Assembly: GCF_024585265.1 (NCBI RefSeq)
Contig: NZ_CP036533.1
Span: 2,055,001-2,119,000, forward strand
Length of the DNA stretch: 64,000 nucleotides
Direction of reading: 5' to 3'
Origin: Bradyrhizobium sp. WBAH42
GTDB taxonomy: Bacteria > Pseudomonadota > Alphaproteobacteria > Rhizobiales > Xanthobacteraceae
A program made the translations under genes and the position numbers. A model generated the notes under the pieces. The model was not told the origin of the DNA and did not search any database. It saw only the letters and a list, made by a program, of their open reading frames with translations. Shown here piece after piece: positions 46,961 through 55,957 of the stretch. Position 1 is the stretch's first letter, and every line of letters begins with the position of its first letter.

Positions 46961-47805
46961 CGAGGCCGCAGGAGGTCGATACGCGCGAGATGCGTGCACG
47001 CTACCCCGATGTGTTCGATCGGCCGGCCTCGGCGCGGCTCGCGACGCCCGCGATGATCGTCGCGGCGTTCGCGATTCTCATCTACGCCCTCGTCGATCTC
47101 GATTTCTCGCCGTCGCGCTTCTTCGCCGGCCTCAACCAGCTCGGCTGGATTAGCCTGATGATGATCCCGCCGGATCCCGGCTCCTCGCTGCCGGTCTATC
47201 TGAAGGCGCTCGGGGAGACGCTCTCGATCGCGCTGCTCGGCACCACGCTGGCAGCGGTGTTCGCGCTGCCGGTGAGCTTGCTGGCCGCGCGCAACATCGT
47301 GCCGTCGAACATCCTGCGCTTCCCGGTCCGTCGTTTCCTGGATTCGATCCGCGGCGTCGACACCCTGATCTGGGCGCTGGTGTGGATCAACGTCGTCGGC
47401 CTCGGCCCGTTCGCCGGCGTGCTCGCCATCGCGGTGTCGGATTTCGGCGCCTTCGGCAAGCTGTTCTCGGAGGCGATCGAGGGCGCCGACCAGAAGCAGG
47501 TCGAAGGCATCCGCGCCTCCGGCGGCAGCGCGCTGCACGAGATCCGCTTCGGCCTGCTGCCGCAGGTGCTGCCCGTGATTGCCGGACAGGTGCTCTATTT
47601 CATCGAATCCAACACGCGCTCGGCGACCATCATCGGCATCGTCGGCGCCGGCGGCATCGGCCTCCAGCTCGCCGAGCAGATCCGCGTGCTGGAATGGCAG
47701 AAAGTGTCGTTCCTGATCCTGATGATCCTGGTCGCGGTCGCCGCGATCGATTTCATCTCGGGCAAGCTGCGCTTTGCGATCATTGGGCGAAGGGCTGTGG
47801 CCTGA
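46957..47805 (+). CDS. phnE: Phosphonate ABC transporter permease, second subunit
   Basis: 282 residues. GTG start overlaps the stop of phnE1 by four bases; AAGGAGG lies upstream. TM regions start at ATPAMIVAAFAILIYALVDL. The EAA-type loop KQVEGIRASGGSALHEIRFG and SATIIGIVGAGGIGLQLAEQ are conserved. Paired with PhnE1 in the inner membrane. A family A repeat follows. Confidence 0.9.
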   Translation: MTRPQEVDTREMRARYPDVFDRPASARLATPAMIVAAFAILIYALVDLDFSPSRFFAGLNQLGWISLMMIPPDPGSSLPVYLKALGETLSIALLGTTLAAVFALPVSLLAARNIVPSNILRFPVRRFLDSIRGVDTLIWALVWINVVGLGPFAGVLAIAVSDFGAFGKLFSEAIEGADQKQVEGIRASGGSALHEIRFGLLPQVLPVIAGQVLYFIESNTRSATIIGIVGAGGIGLQLAEQIRVLEWQKVSFLILMILVAVAAIDFISGKLRFAIIGRRAVA

Positions 47806-47816
47806 GCAAAGGTGCC

Positions 47817-47905
47817 GTAGGGTGGGCAAAGCGAAGCGTGCCCACCACCTCTCACGATCGAGAAAGATCGTGGGCACGGCGCAAGGGCGCCTTTGCCCAC
47901 CCTAC
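47817..47905. repeat. Interspersed palindromic repeat, family A (second copy)
   Basis: GTAGGGTGGGCAAAGCGAAG to CTTTGCCCACCCTAC, with the same outer arms as 38821-38910 and a different inner loop. Confidence 0.88.
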
Positions 47906-47927
47906 AGGTCCGGTGTCGTGGAGAGAG

Positions 47928-48656
47928 CTACGACTCCACCAAAAACTCCACCCGCTCTGCCGCAAACCGCGAGTGCTTGGTCACCAGCGGCCTGCCCGTG
48001 AGATCGTGGTCGGTGGCGTCCACCACCAGGATCGGCCGCCCCAGCGCTAGATCGAGACGTGCCGCATCGGTCGCGTCCACGATGCCCGCGGTGATTCGGG
48101 TTGCGCCGCGGCGATAGTCGCGGACGCCAAAATGCTCCAGCAGCTTCGTCATCGAGCGCGTCGCCGCGAACACGGCGCCGGCACCCGGGAACAGGTCCGC
48201 CGACAGCCAGGTCGTGGAAACGCAAATCGGCGTACGGTCGGCAAGGCGGATCGCCTCGATCCGCACCAGGGGCGCGCCGGTCTTTAGTCCCAGCTCCCGC
48301 GCGAGCTCGCGCGTCGCGACGTCATCGGTCGCCTCGATCAGCCGGCCATGCGGCTCGCGGCCATCCGCGCCGACGATCTCGGAGAAGCGCGTGCGCGAGC
48401 GCAAGGGATAAGCGAGCTTCTGTGCCTCGACATAGGTTCCGCTGCCGCGCTCCGCGCGCACCAGGCCGCGCTCGGCAAGTGCCGCGAGCGCGCGCCGTAC
48501 GGTGTGGCGGTTGACGCGATAGGTTTCGGCGATCTCCATCTCGCCCGGCAATTTGTCGCCGGCCGCAAAGCGGCCGTCGGCGATGCCGCGCTCGATGCCG
48601 TCGGCAACGAGGCGCCATAGCGCGACGCCCGACGAGGCTGTGTCCTGCATGCTCAT
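47928..48656 (-). CDS. phnF: GntR/HutC-family phosphonate regulator
   Basis: 242 residues. Winged helix GDKLPGEMEIAETYRVNRHT then VRRALAALAERGLVRAERGS, and the UTRA effector domain from residue ~90 (REPHGRLIEATDDVATRELA, LFPGAGAVFAATRSMTKLLE). Divergent from phnG. The long inverted repeat at 48720 in the shared promoter is the likely operator, so PhnF represses phnGHIJKLMN and perhaps its own gene. Confidence 0.9.
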   Translation of the reverse strand: MSMQDTASSGVALWRLVADGIERGIADGRFAAGDKLPGEMEIAETYRVNRHTVRRALAALAERGLVRAERGSGTYVEAQKLAYPLRSRTRFSEIVGADGREPHGRLIEATDDVATRELARELGLKTGAPLVRIEAIRLADRTPICVSTTWLSADLFPGAGAVFAATRSMTKLLEHFGVRDYRRGATRITAGIVDATDAARLDLALGRPILVVDATDHDLTGRPLVTKHSRFAAERVEFLVES

Positions 48657-48688
48657 GTCGCGGGAAACCTACTCCAGAAATCACAGCA

Positions 48689-48706
48689 TTGTCACGAAAC
48701 AGTCAT
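48689..48706 (+). promoter_or_regulatory. Pho box upstream of phnG
   Basis: TTGTCAC-GAAA-CAGTCAT, 7-4-7 architecture, upstream of the phnG operon. Confidence 0.65.
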
Positions 48707-48719
48707 GGCGCGTCCTTAT

Positions 48720-48747
48720 GAAGTTGTCTATTATCATAGACAACTTC
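48720..48747 (+). promoter_or_regulatory. PhnF operator candidate
   Basis: 11-bp arms GAAGTTGTCTA / TAGACAACTTC separated by TTATCA. The repeat contains TATTAT (48729-48734), a possible -10 hexamer. It ends just before the in-frame ATG at 48749. Confidence 0.7.
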
Positions 48748-48775
48748 GATGCGGCAAGTTCTGTCAAAAGGTTCG

Positions 48776-49252
48776 GTGGACCAGGTGACCCAGCACAACA
48801 ATCAGCAAGCCCAGCGCAAGGCCGCAATGGCGGTGCTGGCGCACGCGGAGGCGGGCGAGATCGCCGCTCGCCTCCGCAACTTGGCCTCGGACCGGGCCTT
48901 GCCGGACCATCAGGACCTGCGCACGCCGGAGAACGGCCTCGTCATGCTGCGCGGGCGGGTCGGCGGCGACGGCGCGCCGTTCAATCTCGGCGAAGCCACG
49001 GTGTCGCGCGCCGCGGTGCGGCTTGCGAGCGGCGAGGTCGGGTTCGGCTACACGCTCGGCCGCGACGGTGAGAAGGCGCGGCTGATCGCGCTCTGCGATG
49101 CGCTGGTGCAGTCCCGCGATTTCGGCGGAGCGGTGGAGCGCGACGTTATCGCGCCGTTGCGCGAGCAGCTTATGGTCAGGCGCAAGCAGGCGGCGGAAGC
49201 GACCGCCGCGACGAAGGTTGATTTCTACACCATGGTGCGCGGTGAGGGGTGA
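48776..49252 (+). CDS. phnG: C-P lyase subunit PhnG
   Basis: 158 residues, typical. GTG at 48776 is preferred because AAAAGG lies four bases upstream and the palindrome at 48720 leaves no room for a site before the ATG at 48749. Conserved features are QQAQRKAAMAVLAHAEAGEI and GRVGGDGAPFNLGEATVSRA. It forms the PhnGHIJ core with PhnI and PhnJ and acts in RPnTP synthesis. First gene of the phnGHIJKLMN operon. Confidence 0.9.
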   Translation: MDQVTQHNNQQAQRKAAMAVLAHAEAGEIAARLRNLASDRALPDHQDLRTPENGLVMLRGRVGGDGAPFNLGEATVSRAAVRLASGEVGFGYTLGRDGEKARLIALCDALVQSRDFGGAVERDVIAPLREQLMVRRKQAAEATAATKVDFYTMVRGEG

Positions 49253-49256
49253 GATC

Positions 49257-49865
49257 ATGACCACGATTGCGGAACTGCCGCCGGGTTTCGCCGACAAGGT
49301 GCTGTCGGCGCAATCGACCTTTCGCTCGGTCATGGATGCCATGGCGCGGCCGGGCTCGGTTCAGCGCATCGTGCCGATGGCGGGGGCGCCTGATACGATG
49401 ATGCGCGGCACCGCCGCGATCGCGCTGACGCTGTTCGATCACGACACGCCGCTCTGGCTCGATGCGCGGATGGCGGAGAGCGCGGACGTGACGAAGTGGC
49501 TCAAGTTCCACACCGGCGCGCCGGTCGTGCAGGATTCGTCCATCGCCTCGTTCGCGCTCATCGGCGACGGCGGTGCGCTGCCTTCGCTCGAGCGCTTCGC
49601 GCTCGGCACGAGCGAGTATCCGGACCGGTCGACGACCGTGATCATCCAGGTCGACAGCCTCGCCTCCGGGCGCAGCTTCGAGCTGCGCGGCCCCGGCATC
49701 GATGGTGTCGCCACGCTGCGGGCGTCGATCAAGCCTTTCGACCTGTTCGAGCGCCTGCATATGAACGAAGCGCTGTTTCCGCGCGGTATCGATGTGGTGC
49801 TGGTCGCCGATGACGCCGTGGTCGCGATCCCCCGCACCACGCGCGTCGTAAGCAAGGGAAGCTGA
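49257..49865 (+). CDS. phnH: C-P lyase subunit PhnH
   Basis: 202 residues. GFADKVLSAQSTFRSVMDAM and ARPGSVQRI, then TALTLFDHDTPLWLDARM and FELRGPGIDG are conserved. Core subunit of the PhnGHIJ complex, structurally related to PLP-type transferases but without a catalytic Lys. GAGGGG precedes the ATG at 49257, four bases after phnG stops. Confidence 0.9.
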   Translation: MTTIAELPPGFADKVLSAQSTFRSVMDAMARPGSVQRIVPMAGAPDTMMRGTAAIALTLFDHDTPLWLDARMAESADVTKWLKFHTGAPVVQDSSIASFALIGDGGALPSLERFALGTSEYPDRSTTVIIQVDSLASGRSFELRGPGIDGVATLRASIKPFDLFERLHMNEALFPRGIDVVLVADDAVVAIPRTTRVVSKGS

Positions 49866-49869
49866 AAGC

Positions 49870-50985
49870 ATGTATGTCGCAGTCAAAGGCGGCGAACGCG
49901 CCATCGAGAACGCCCATCGCTTGCTCGCGCATAAGCGGCGTGGCGACGAAAGCGTTGCGGAAATCGCCCTCGATCAGATCTCGGAGCAGCTCGGCCTTGC
50001 CGTCGATCGCGTCATGAGCGAAGGCTCGCTCTATGACCGCGAGCTCGCGGCGCTTGCGATCAAGCAGGCGCGCGGCGATTTGATCGAGGCGATCTTTCTG
50101 GTTCGCGCCTTCCGCGCCACGCTGCCGCGTTTCGGCGCCAGCGAGCCGGTCGACACCGGCGCGATGCGGGTGCAGCGGCGGGTGTCGGCGACCTTCAAGG
50201 ACATCCCCGGCGGCCAGATCCTGGGGCCGACCTTCGACTACACGCACCGCCTGCTCGACCCTTCGCTCGCCGAAGGCTTTGTGCCGGAGAGGCCGGCTGC
50301 GGCCGAAGCCTCGACTGCGCCGACGCCGCGCGTGACCGACATTCTCGGCCGCGACGGGCTGATCGAATCATCGCCCGAGGCCGCGGACGGCGCCAGCGTC
50401 GGCGATCTCACCCGCGAGCCGCTGAATTTCCCCGCGGACCGCGATTTGCGTCTGCAAAACCTTGCGCGCGGTGACGAAGGCTTTCTGCTCGCGATGGGCT
50501 ATTCCACCCAGCGCGGCTACGGCCGCAACCATCCCTTTGTCGGCGAGATCCGCTTCGGTGAGGTCGAGGTCGAATTTGTCGCGGAAGACGTCGGCTTCGC
50601 CGTGCCGCTCGGCGCGATCGAGCTCACCGAGTGCCAGATGGTCAACCAGTTCAAGGGCTCCGCGACCGAGGCGCCGTGCTTCACCCGCGGCTATGGCCTC
50701 GCGTTCGGCCAGAGCGAGCGCAAGACCATGTCGATGGCGCTGGTCGATCGCGCGCTGCGCGCGCGTGAGCTCGGCGAGGAGGCGCTTGCCCCCGCGCAGG
50801 ACGAAGAGTTCGTGATGTCGCATTCGGACAATGTCCAGGCAACCGGCTTCGTCGAGCACCTGAAGCTGCCGCATTATGTCGATTTCCAGTCCGAGCTCGG
50901 CCTCTTGCGCAAGCTGCGCCAAGAGTTCTCTAAAGCGTTCGCCGATGCCAACACGCCCGATGCCATGAAGGAGGCCGCGGAATGA
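49870..50985 (+). CDS. phnI: C-P lyase subunit PhnI
   Basis: 371 residues, typical. MYVAVKGGERAIENAHRLLA at the start; GYSTQRGYGRNHPFVGEIRF and MVNQFKGSATEAPCFTRGYG further on. PhnI replaces the adenine of ATP with a phosphonate, making ribose 5-triphosphate phosphonate with PhnG/H/L. Its stop overlaps the phnJ ATG by four bases. Confidence 0.92.
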   Translation: MYVAVKGGERAIENAHRLLAHKRRGDESVAEIALDQISEQLGLAVDRVMSEGSLYDRELAALAIKQARGDLIEAIFLVRAFRATLPRFGASEPVDTGAMRVQRRVSATFKDIPGGQILGPTFDYTHRLLDPSLAEGFVPERPAAAEASTAPTPRVTDILGRDGLIESSPEAADGASVGDLTREPLNFPADRDLRLQNLARGDEGFLLAMGYSTQRGYGRNHPFVGEIRFGEVEVEFVAEDVGFAVPLGAIELTECQMVNQFKGSATEAPCFTRGYGLAFGQSERKTMSMALVDRALRARELGEEALAPAQDEEFVMSHSDNVQATGFVEHLKLPHYVDFQSELGLLRKLRQEFSKAFADANTPDAMKEAAE

Positions 50986-51878
50986 ACGCGCCCGCCTACA
51001 ACTTTGCCTATCTCGACGAGCAGACCAAGCGCATGATCCGCCGCGCGATCCTGAAGGCGATCGCGATCCCCGGCTATCAGGTGCCGTTCGCCAGCCGCGA
51101 AATGCCGATGCCCTACGGCTGGGGCACCGGCGGCGTGCAGGTCACCGCCGCGATCCTCGGGCCCCAGGACGTGCTGAAGGTGATCGACCAGGGTTCCGAC
51201 GACACCACCAACGCGATCTCGATCCGCAAATTCTTCGCCAAGACCGCGGGCGTTGCGACGACGACGGCGACGGACGAGGCAACCGTGATCCAGACCCGCC
51301 ACCGCATCCCGGAGACGGCGCTATGTGCGAACCAGGTGCTGGTCTATCAGGTGCCGATCCCCGAGCCGTTGCGCTTCCTCGAGCCGCGCGAGACCGAGAC
51401 GCGGCGCATGCACGCGCTCGCCGAATACGGCCTGATGCATGTGAAGCTCTACGAGGACATCGCCCGCTTCGGCCATATCGCCACCGCCTATGCCTATCCG
51501 GTGAAGGTGAACGCGCGCTACGTGATGGACCCGTCGCCGACGCCGAAATTCGACAATCCCAAGATGGACAATAGCCCGGCACTGCAATTGTTCGGCGCCG
51601 GCCGCGAGAAACGCATCTACGCGATCCCGCCCTATACGCAGGTGGTGTCGCTCGATTTCGAGGATCACCCGTTCGAGCCCTACCGCTTCAATGCGCCCTG
51701 CGCGCTCTGCGGGGCGGAGAATTCGTATCTCGACGAGATCGTGACCGACGACAAGGGCGGGCGCATGTTCGTCTGCTCGGACACCGATTATTGCGAGGGC
51801 CGCCAGGCCGCCGGCCATCACGGCAGCCTCAGTGCCGCGCCGTACAAGGAAAAGGCGCAGGAGGCCGCGCATGGCTGA
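50982..51878 (+). CDS. phnJ: C-P lyase, radical SAM subunit PhnJ
   Basis: 298 residues. Four Cys in the order C240, C243, C265 and C271 correspond to the E. coli 241/244/266 cluster ligands and the radical Cys272 (APCALCGAENSYLD, FVCSDTDYCEGRQAAGHH). It cleaves the C-P bond of ribose methylphosphonate-phosphate with SAM radical chemistry. The stop overlaps the start of phnK by eight bases. Confidence 0.94.
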   Translation: MNAPAYNFAYLDEQTKRMIRRAILKAIAIPGYQVPFASREMPMPYGWGTGGVQVTAAILGPQDVLKVIDQGSDDTTNAISIRKFFAKTAGVATTTATDEATVIQTRHRIPETALCANQVLVYQVPIPEPLRFLEPRETETRRMHALAEYGLMHVKLYEDIARFGHIATAYAYPVKVNARYVMDPSPTPKFDNPKMDNSPALQLFGAGREKRIYAIPPYTQVVSLDFEDHPFEPYRFNAPCALCGAENSYLDEIVTDDKGGRMFVCSDTDYCEGRQAAGHHGSLSAAPYKEKAQEAAHG

Positions 51879-52668
51879 TCAGAATTTGCTCGACAACGAC
51901 GAGCCGCTGCTGGTCGCAACATCCCTCAGCAAGTCGTTCGGCCGCATCAATGCCTGCCGCGACGTGTCGTTCTCGCTCTATCCCGGCGAGGTGCTGGCGA
52001 TCGTCGGCGAATCCGGCTCGGGCAAGTCGACGCTGCTGCAGATGCTGTCGGGCCAGCTCACGCCGACCGCGGGCCACGTGTCGTACCGGATGCGCGACGG
52101 CGTCACCCGCGATCTCGCCACGCTGGGCGAAGCCGAACGGCGCTTCCTGTTCCGCACCGACTGGGGTTTCGTGCACCAGGATCCCGCGCAGGGCCTGCGC
52201 ATGGCGGTCTCCGCCGGCGCTAATGTCGGCGAGCGGCTGATGGCGGTGGGCTGGAATCATTACGGCCGCATCCGCGACACCGCCTCCGACTGGCTCACCC
52301 GCGTCGAGATCGACACAGCGCGCATCGACGATGCGCCGCGCACCTATTCCGGCGGCATGCGCCAGCGCCTCCAGATCGCCCGCAACCTCGTCACCGAGCC
52401 GCGGCTCGTGTTCATGGACGAGCCGACCGGCGGTCTCGATGTCTCCGTGCAGGCCCGCCTGCTCGACCTGTTGCGCAGCCTCGTCGCCGAGCTGAACCTC
52501 GCCGTAATCATCGTCACCCACGATCTCGCGGTGGCGCGCCTCCTGTCGCACCGCGTGATGGTGATGAAAGGCGGCCGCGTCATCGAGACCGGCCTGACCG
52601 ATCAGGTGCTCGACGATCCGCGCGAGCCCTATACCCAGCTCCTCGTCTCCTCGATCCTGCCGCCATGA
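51871..52668 (+). CDS. phnK: PhnK, ABC-type ATP-binding subunit of C-P lyase
   Basis: 265 residues. Walker A GESGSGKST, signature YSGGMRQRLQIARNL, Walker B LVFMDEPTGGLD. In the C-P lyase complex PhnK binds the PhnGHIJ core in place of a membrane transporter. Starts eight bases before the phnJ stop (ATGGCTGA). Confidence 0.92.
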   Translation: MADQNLLDNDEPLLVATSLSKSFGRINACRDVSFSLYPGEVLAIVGESGSGKSTLLQMLSGQLTPTAGHVSYRMRDGVTRDLATLGEAERRFLFRTDWGFVHQDPAQGLRMAVSAGANVGERLMAVGWNHYGRIRDTASDWLTRVEIDTARIDDAPRTYSGGMRQRLQIARNLVTEPRLVFMDEPTGGLDVSVQARLLDLLRSLVAELNLAVIIVTHDLAVARLLSHRVMVMKGGRVIETGLTDQVLDDPREPYTQLLVSSILPP

Positions 52669-52678
52669 ACTTTACGAT

Positions 52679-53389
52679 ATGAGCCCTCCAATGACCGCCA
52701 TGATCGACATCACCGACGCCGGCAAGACCTTCACGATGCACCTGCAGGGCGGCATCGAGCTGCCGGTGGTGCGCGGCGTGACCTTCCAGGTCAATCCCGG
52801 CGAGTGCGTCGTGCTGTCGGGCCCATCCGGCGCCGGCAAGTCGTCGATCCTGAAGATGATCTTCGGCAATTACCGCTGCGACAGCGGCCGGATCGGCATC
52901 CGCCATCGCGGCAAGGTGGTCGATCTCGCCACCGCCGAGCCGCGTCAGGTGCTCAATATCCGCCGTTCCACCATCGGCTATGTCAGCCAGTTCCTGCGGG
53001 CCGTGCCGCGGGTTGCGACCATCGACGTCGTCGCGGAGCCGCTGATCGTGAACGGCATGAGCCGGGCCGACGCACAGGCGCGCGCCGGCGAATTGCTGCA
53101 TCGCCTCAACATCCCCGAGCGACTTTGGCAGCTGCCGCCCGCGACCTTCTCCGGCGGCGAGCAGCAGCGCGTCAACATCGCGCGCGGCTTCATCTCGGAT
53201 CTGCCGATCCTGCTGCTGGACGAGCCGACCGCCTCGCTGGATGCCGCCAATCGCGCCGTGGTGGTCGAGCTGGTCGCTGAAAAGAAACATCAGGGCGTCG
53301 CCATGGTCGCCATTGTCCATGACGACGAAATCCGTCATCTGATTGCCGACCGCATCGTTGACGTCACCAGCTTTGCCGCCGCGGCCTGA
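52679..53389 (+). CDS. phnL: PhnL, ABC-type ATP-binding subunit of C-P lyase
   Basis: 236 residues. Walker A GPSGAGKSS, signature FSGGEQQRVNIARGF, Walker B ILLLDEPTASLD. Works with PhnI/G/H in making RPnTP. The start may also be 52691 (MTAMIDITDAGKTF). No strong ribosome site; probably coupled to phnK translation. Confidence 0.9.
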   Translation: MSPPMTAMIDITDAGKTFTMHLQGGIELPVVRGVTFQVNPGECVVLSGPSGAGKSSILKMIFGNYRCDSGRIGIRHRGKVVDLATAEPRQVLNIRRSTIGYVSQFLRAVPRVATIDVVAEPLIVNGMSRADAQARAGELLHRLNIPERLWQLPPATFSGGEQQRVNIARGFISDLPILLLDEPTASLDAANRAVVVELVAEKKHQGVAMVAIVHDDEIRHLIADRIVDVTSFAAAA

Positions 53390-53401
53390 AGGAACGGGGA
53401 A

Positions 53402-54550
53402 ATGAAGAAGGAATCCATGATCGCCAATGCCAGGATCGTGCTGGCTGACCGGGTGATCGAGCAGGGCTGGCTCGCGCTTGCCGACGGCCGCATTGCGGAG
53501 ATCGGCGAGGGCAGGGCGCCCGCGGGCGCCGAGGATGCCGGCGGCGACTTGATCATGCCCGGCCTGATCGAGCTCCACACCGACCATCTCGAAGCGCATT
53601 ACGTGCCGCGGCCAAAGGTGTTCTGGAATCCGGTCGCCGCCGTCATCTCCTATGACGGCCAGCTTGCGACCTCGGGCATCACCACCGTATTCGATTCGCT
53701 CCGGGTCTGGCGCGAGGACGGCGCCGAGGAGGTCGATGGCCGCGCCGGCGTGCTCGCCGCCGCGATCACCAATGCGCGCGAGGCCAACCTGCTGCGCGCC
53801 GATCACTTCCTGCATCTGCGCTGCGAGATCCCGATGCCGAGCGTGGTCGAGGAGGCCAAGGAGCTGATCGACCGTCCGGACGTCAAGCTGATGTCGCTGA
53901 TGGACCACACGCCCGGTCAGCGCCAGTTCCGCGACGAAATCAAGCTGCGCGACTATTACCGCGGCAAGGGCGGCGGCAAGACCGATGCCGAGCTCGACGA
54001 ATTGTTCGCAAAGCGTTTCGAATATCAGAGGCTCTATGCCGCGGCGAACATGCGCGAGATCGTGGCGCTGGCGCATGAGTACAACATTCCGCTGGCGAGC
54101 CACGACGATACCACCGAGGAGAACGTCGCGGACGCCGTGCGCGACCGCGTCTCGGTCGCGGAATTCCCGACTACGCTGGAGGCCGCACGCGGCCTGCATC
54201 AGGCCGGCATCGACATCCTGATGGGCGCGCCGAACGTGGTGCGCGGCGGCTCGCACTCCGGCAACATCGCCGCGGTCGATCTCGCGCGCGAAGGCCTGCT
54301 CGACATCCTGTCGTCGGATTACATCCCGTCGAGCCTTTTGATGGCCGCGCTGCAATTGCCCGAGCATGTGCCCGCGATCAGCCTTCCGGCAGCGGTTCGC
54401 ACGGTGACGAAGGCGCCCGCCGAGGCGGTCGGCCTCACCGACCGCGGCGAGGTCGCGACCGGCAAGCGCGCCGATTTGATCCGCGTCCATGTCGCAGGCC
54501 ACGTTCCCGTGGTCCGCAGCGTCTGGCGCGAAGGACACCGCGTGGCATGA
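53402..54550 (+). CDS. phnM: Alpha-D-ribose 1-methylphosphonate 5-triphosphate diphosphatase, second copy
   Basis: 382 residues. Canonical PhnM motifs: LIELHTDHLEAHYVPRPKVF, HFLHLRCEIPMPSVVEEAKE, LMSLMDHTPGQRQFRDEIKL, SHDDTTEENVADAV and [14 protein letters not shown]. Hydrolyses the RPnTP triphosphate between PhnI and PhnJ. Its ATGA overlaps phnN. It is more like the usual C-P lyase PhnM than the copy at 42151. Confidence 0.93.
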   Translation: MKKESMIANARIVLADRVIEQGWLALADGRIAEIGEGRAPAGAEDAGGDLIMPGLIELHTDHLEAHYVPRPKVFWNPVAAVISYDGQLATSGITTVFDSLRVWREDGAEEVDGRAGVLAAAITNAREANLLRADHFLHLRCEIPMPSVVEEAKELIDRPDVKLMSLMDHTPGQRQFRDEIKLRDYYRGKGGGKTDAELDELFAKRFEYQRLYAAANMREIVALAHEYNIPLASHDDTTEENVADAVRDRVSVAEFPTTLEAARGLHQAGIDILMGAPNVVRGGSHSGNIAAVDLAREGLLDILSSDYIPSSLLMAALQLPEHVPAISLPAAVRTVTKAPAEAVGLTDRGEVATGKRADLIRVHVAGHVPVVRSVWREGHRVA

Positions 54551-55158
54551 GCGAGGCCATGACCACGGCCGAGGGCGAGACCGGTGCAATCGGCCCCGGC
54601 CGGCTCGTGCTCGTGGTCGGCCCCAGCGGCGCCGGCAAGGATACTTTGCTGCGGCTGGCGCAAGCAGTCTGCAGCGACGATCCCGACATCGTCTTCCCGC
54701 GCCGCATCGTGACGCGTGCGTCCTCGGCCGATGAAGACAATATCGCGGTCAGCCCCGACGAATTCCGCCGCGCGCGCGAGCACGGCGACTTCGCCGTGCA
54801 CTGGGAGGCGCATGGGCATTCCTATGCACTGCCGCTCGAGATCAACGATGACATCCGCGCGGGCCGCACCATCGTCGTCAACGTCTCGCGCACCGTGATC
54901 GAAGCCTTGCGCCGGGCCTATGCCGAGGTCGTGGTGGTCGCGATCACAGCGCCGCCGGACGTATTGGCGCAGCGGCTTGCCGCGCGCGCCCGGAAAAGCG
55001 ACGGCGACATCGGCGAGCGGCTGTCGCGCAGCGTCGACGACGCGTCGGCGCAGGCGGATGTCACCATTCTCAATGCCGGCAGCGCGGATTATCACAGCCG
55101 CCAGCTGGTGCGCGTGATCAGGAATCAAGGCTGGCAAGACGAGTTGTCGGCGCGATAG
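54547..55158 (+). CDS. phnN: Ribose 1,5-bisphosphate phosphokinase
   Basis: 203 residues. Walker A GPSGAGKDTLLRLAQAV; the kinase core has RRIVTRASSADEDNIAV and GHSYALPLEINDDIRAGRTI. Phosphorylates ribose 1,5-bisphosphate to PRPP after C-P cleavage. Overlaps phnM by ATGA and closes the C-P lyase gene set. Confidence 0.9.
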   Translation: MSEAMTTAEGETGAIGPGRLVLVVGPSGAGKDTLLRLAQAVCSDDPDIVFPRRIVTRASSADEDNIAVSPDEFRRAREHGDFAVHWEAHGHSYALPLEINDDIRAGRTIVVNVSRTVIEALRRAYAEVVVVAITAPPDVLAQRLAARARKSDGDIGERLSRSVDDASAQADVTILNAGSADYHSRQLVRVIRNQGWQDELSAR

Positions 55159-55170
55159 AGAGAGTGTGGG

Positions 55171-55782
55171 ATGACGGTGATCGAAACGATCGAACAGCTG
55201 GAAGCCATCTACGGCGCCACCAATGACGCCTCGACCGTGAAAGTCGCCGACCACGTCACCCCGCTCTACCGCATCTTCATCGAGAAGGCGCCGTTCGCCG
55301 CGCTCGCCACCATCGGGCCCGAGGGAATCGACTGCTCTCCGCGCGGCGATCTGCCCGGCTTCGTCCGCATCCACGACCCCAAGACCTTGATGCTCCCCGA
55401 CCGCCGCGGCAACAACCGGGTCGATTCCTTGCGCAATATCGTGCGCGACCCGCGCGTGTCGTTGATGTTCCTGATTCCCGGCTCCGGCAATGCGGTGCGG
55501 GCCAACGGCCGCGCGCATCTGTCGATCGATCCGGAGCTGCTGGCCTCGTTCAAGGTCGAGGGCAAGGCGCCGCGCAGCGTCATGGTGATGAACGTGGACG
55601 AGATCTACTTCCAATGCGCCCGCGCCATCGTCCGCGCCGACCTCTGGAATCCCGACAAGCGCGTCGATCCGAAGACGCTGCCGACGCCGGGGCAGATTCT
55701 TGCGGAGATGAGTGACAACAAGGTCGGCGGTGCGGAGTACGACCGGATCTGGCCGGAACGGGCGGCGGCAACGATGTGGTGA
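55171..55782 (+). CDS. PPOX-class FMN-binding protein
   Basis: 203 residues, split beta-barrel family. RIFIEKAPFAALATIGPEGI, DCSPRGDLPGFVRIHDPKTL, LPDRRGNNRVDSLRNIVRDP and LFLIPGSG-like (SLMFLIPGSGNAVRANGRAH) are typical. It starts 12 bp after phnN and probably belongs to the operon. It may use FMN in a redox side step, but is not a known C-P lyase component. Confidence 0.82.
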   Translation: MTVIETIEQLEAIYGATNDASTVKVADHVTPLYRIFIEKAPFAALATIGPEGIDCSPRGDLPGFVRIHDPKTLMLPDRRGNNRVDSLRNIVRDPRVSLMFLIPGSGNAVRANGRAHLSIDPELLASFKVEGKAPRSVMVMNVDEIYFQCARAIVRADLWNPDKRVDPKTLPTPGQILAEMSDNKVGGAEYDRIWPERAAATMW

Positions 55783-55787
55783 GTTCC

Positions 55788-55941
55788 TTCTTCCCCTCTC
55801 CCCTTGTGGGAGAGGGTGGCTCGCCGCGAAGCGGCGAGACGGGTGAGGGGTCTCCATCCTCACGAAGAGTGTTGCGCGCGGATAGATACCCCTCATCCGG
55901 CGCTTCGCGCCACCTTCTCCCACAAGGGGAGAAGGAAGAAG
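55788..55941. repeat. Interspersed palindromic repeat, family C
   Basis: Outer arms CTCTCCCCTTGTGGGAGA and TCTCCCACAAGGGGAGA. An internal GCTCGCCGCGAAGCGGCGAG hairpin is seen. Similar to 61034-61180 and the hairpin at 28814. Confidence 0.85.
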
Positions 55942-55957
55942 AGCCCGCCGCTCCGCT

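Noticed and set aside
48749..48775. ATG 48749 as the phnG start
   Set aside because: The inverted repeat ends two bases before it and leaves no ribosome site; GTG 48776 has AAAAGG ahead.
52580..54589. 669-codon open frame on the minus strand
   Set aside because: Antisense to phnL and phnM.
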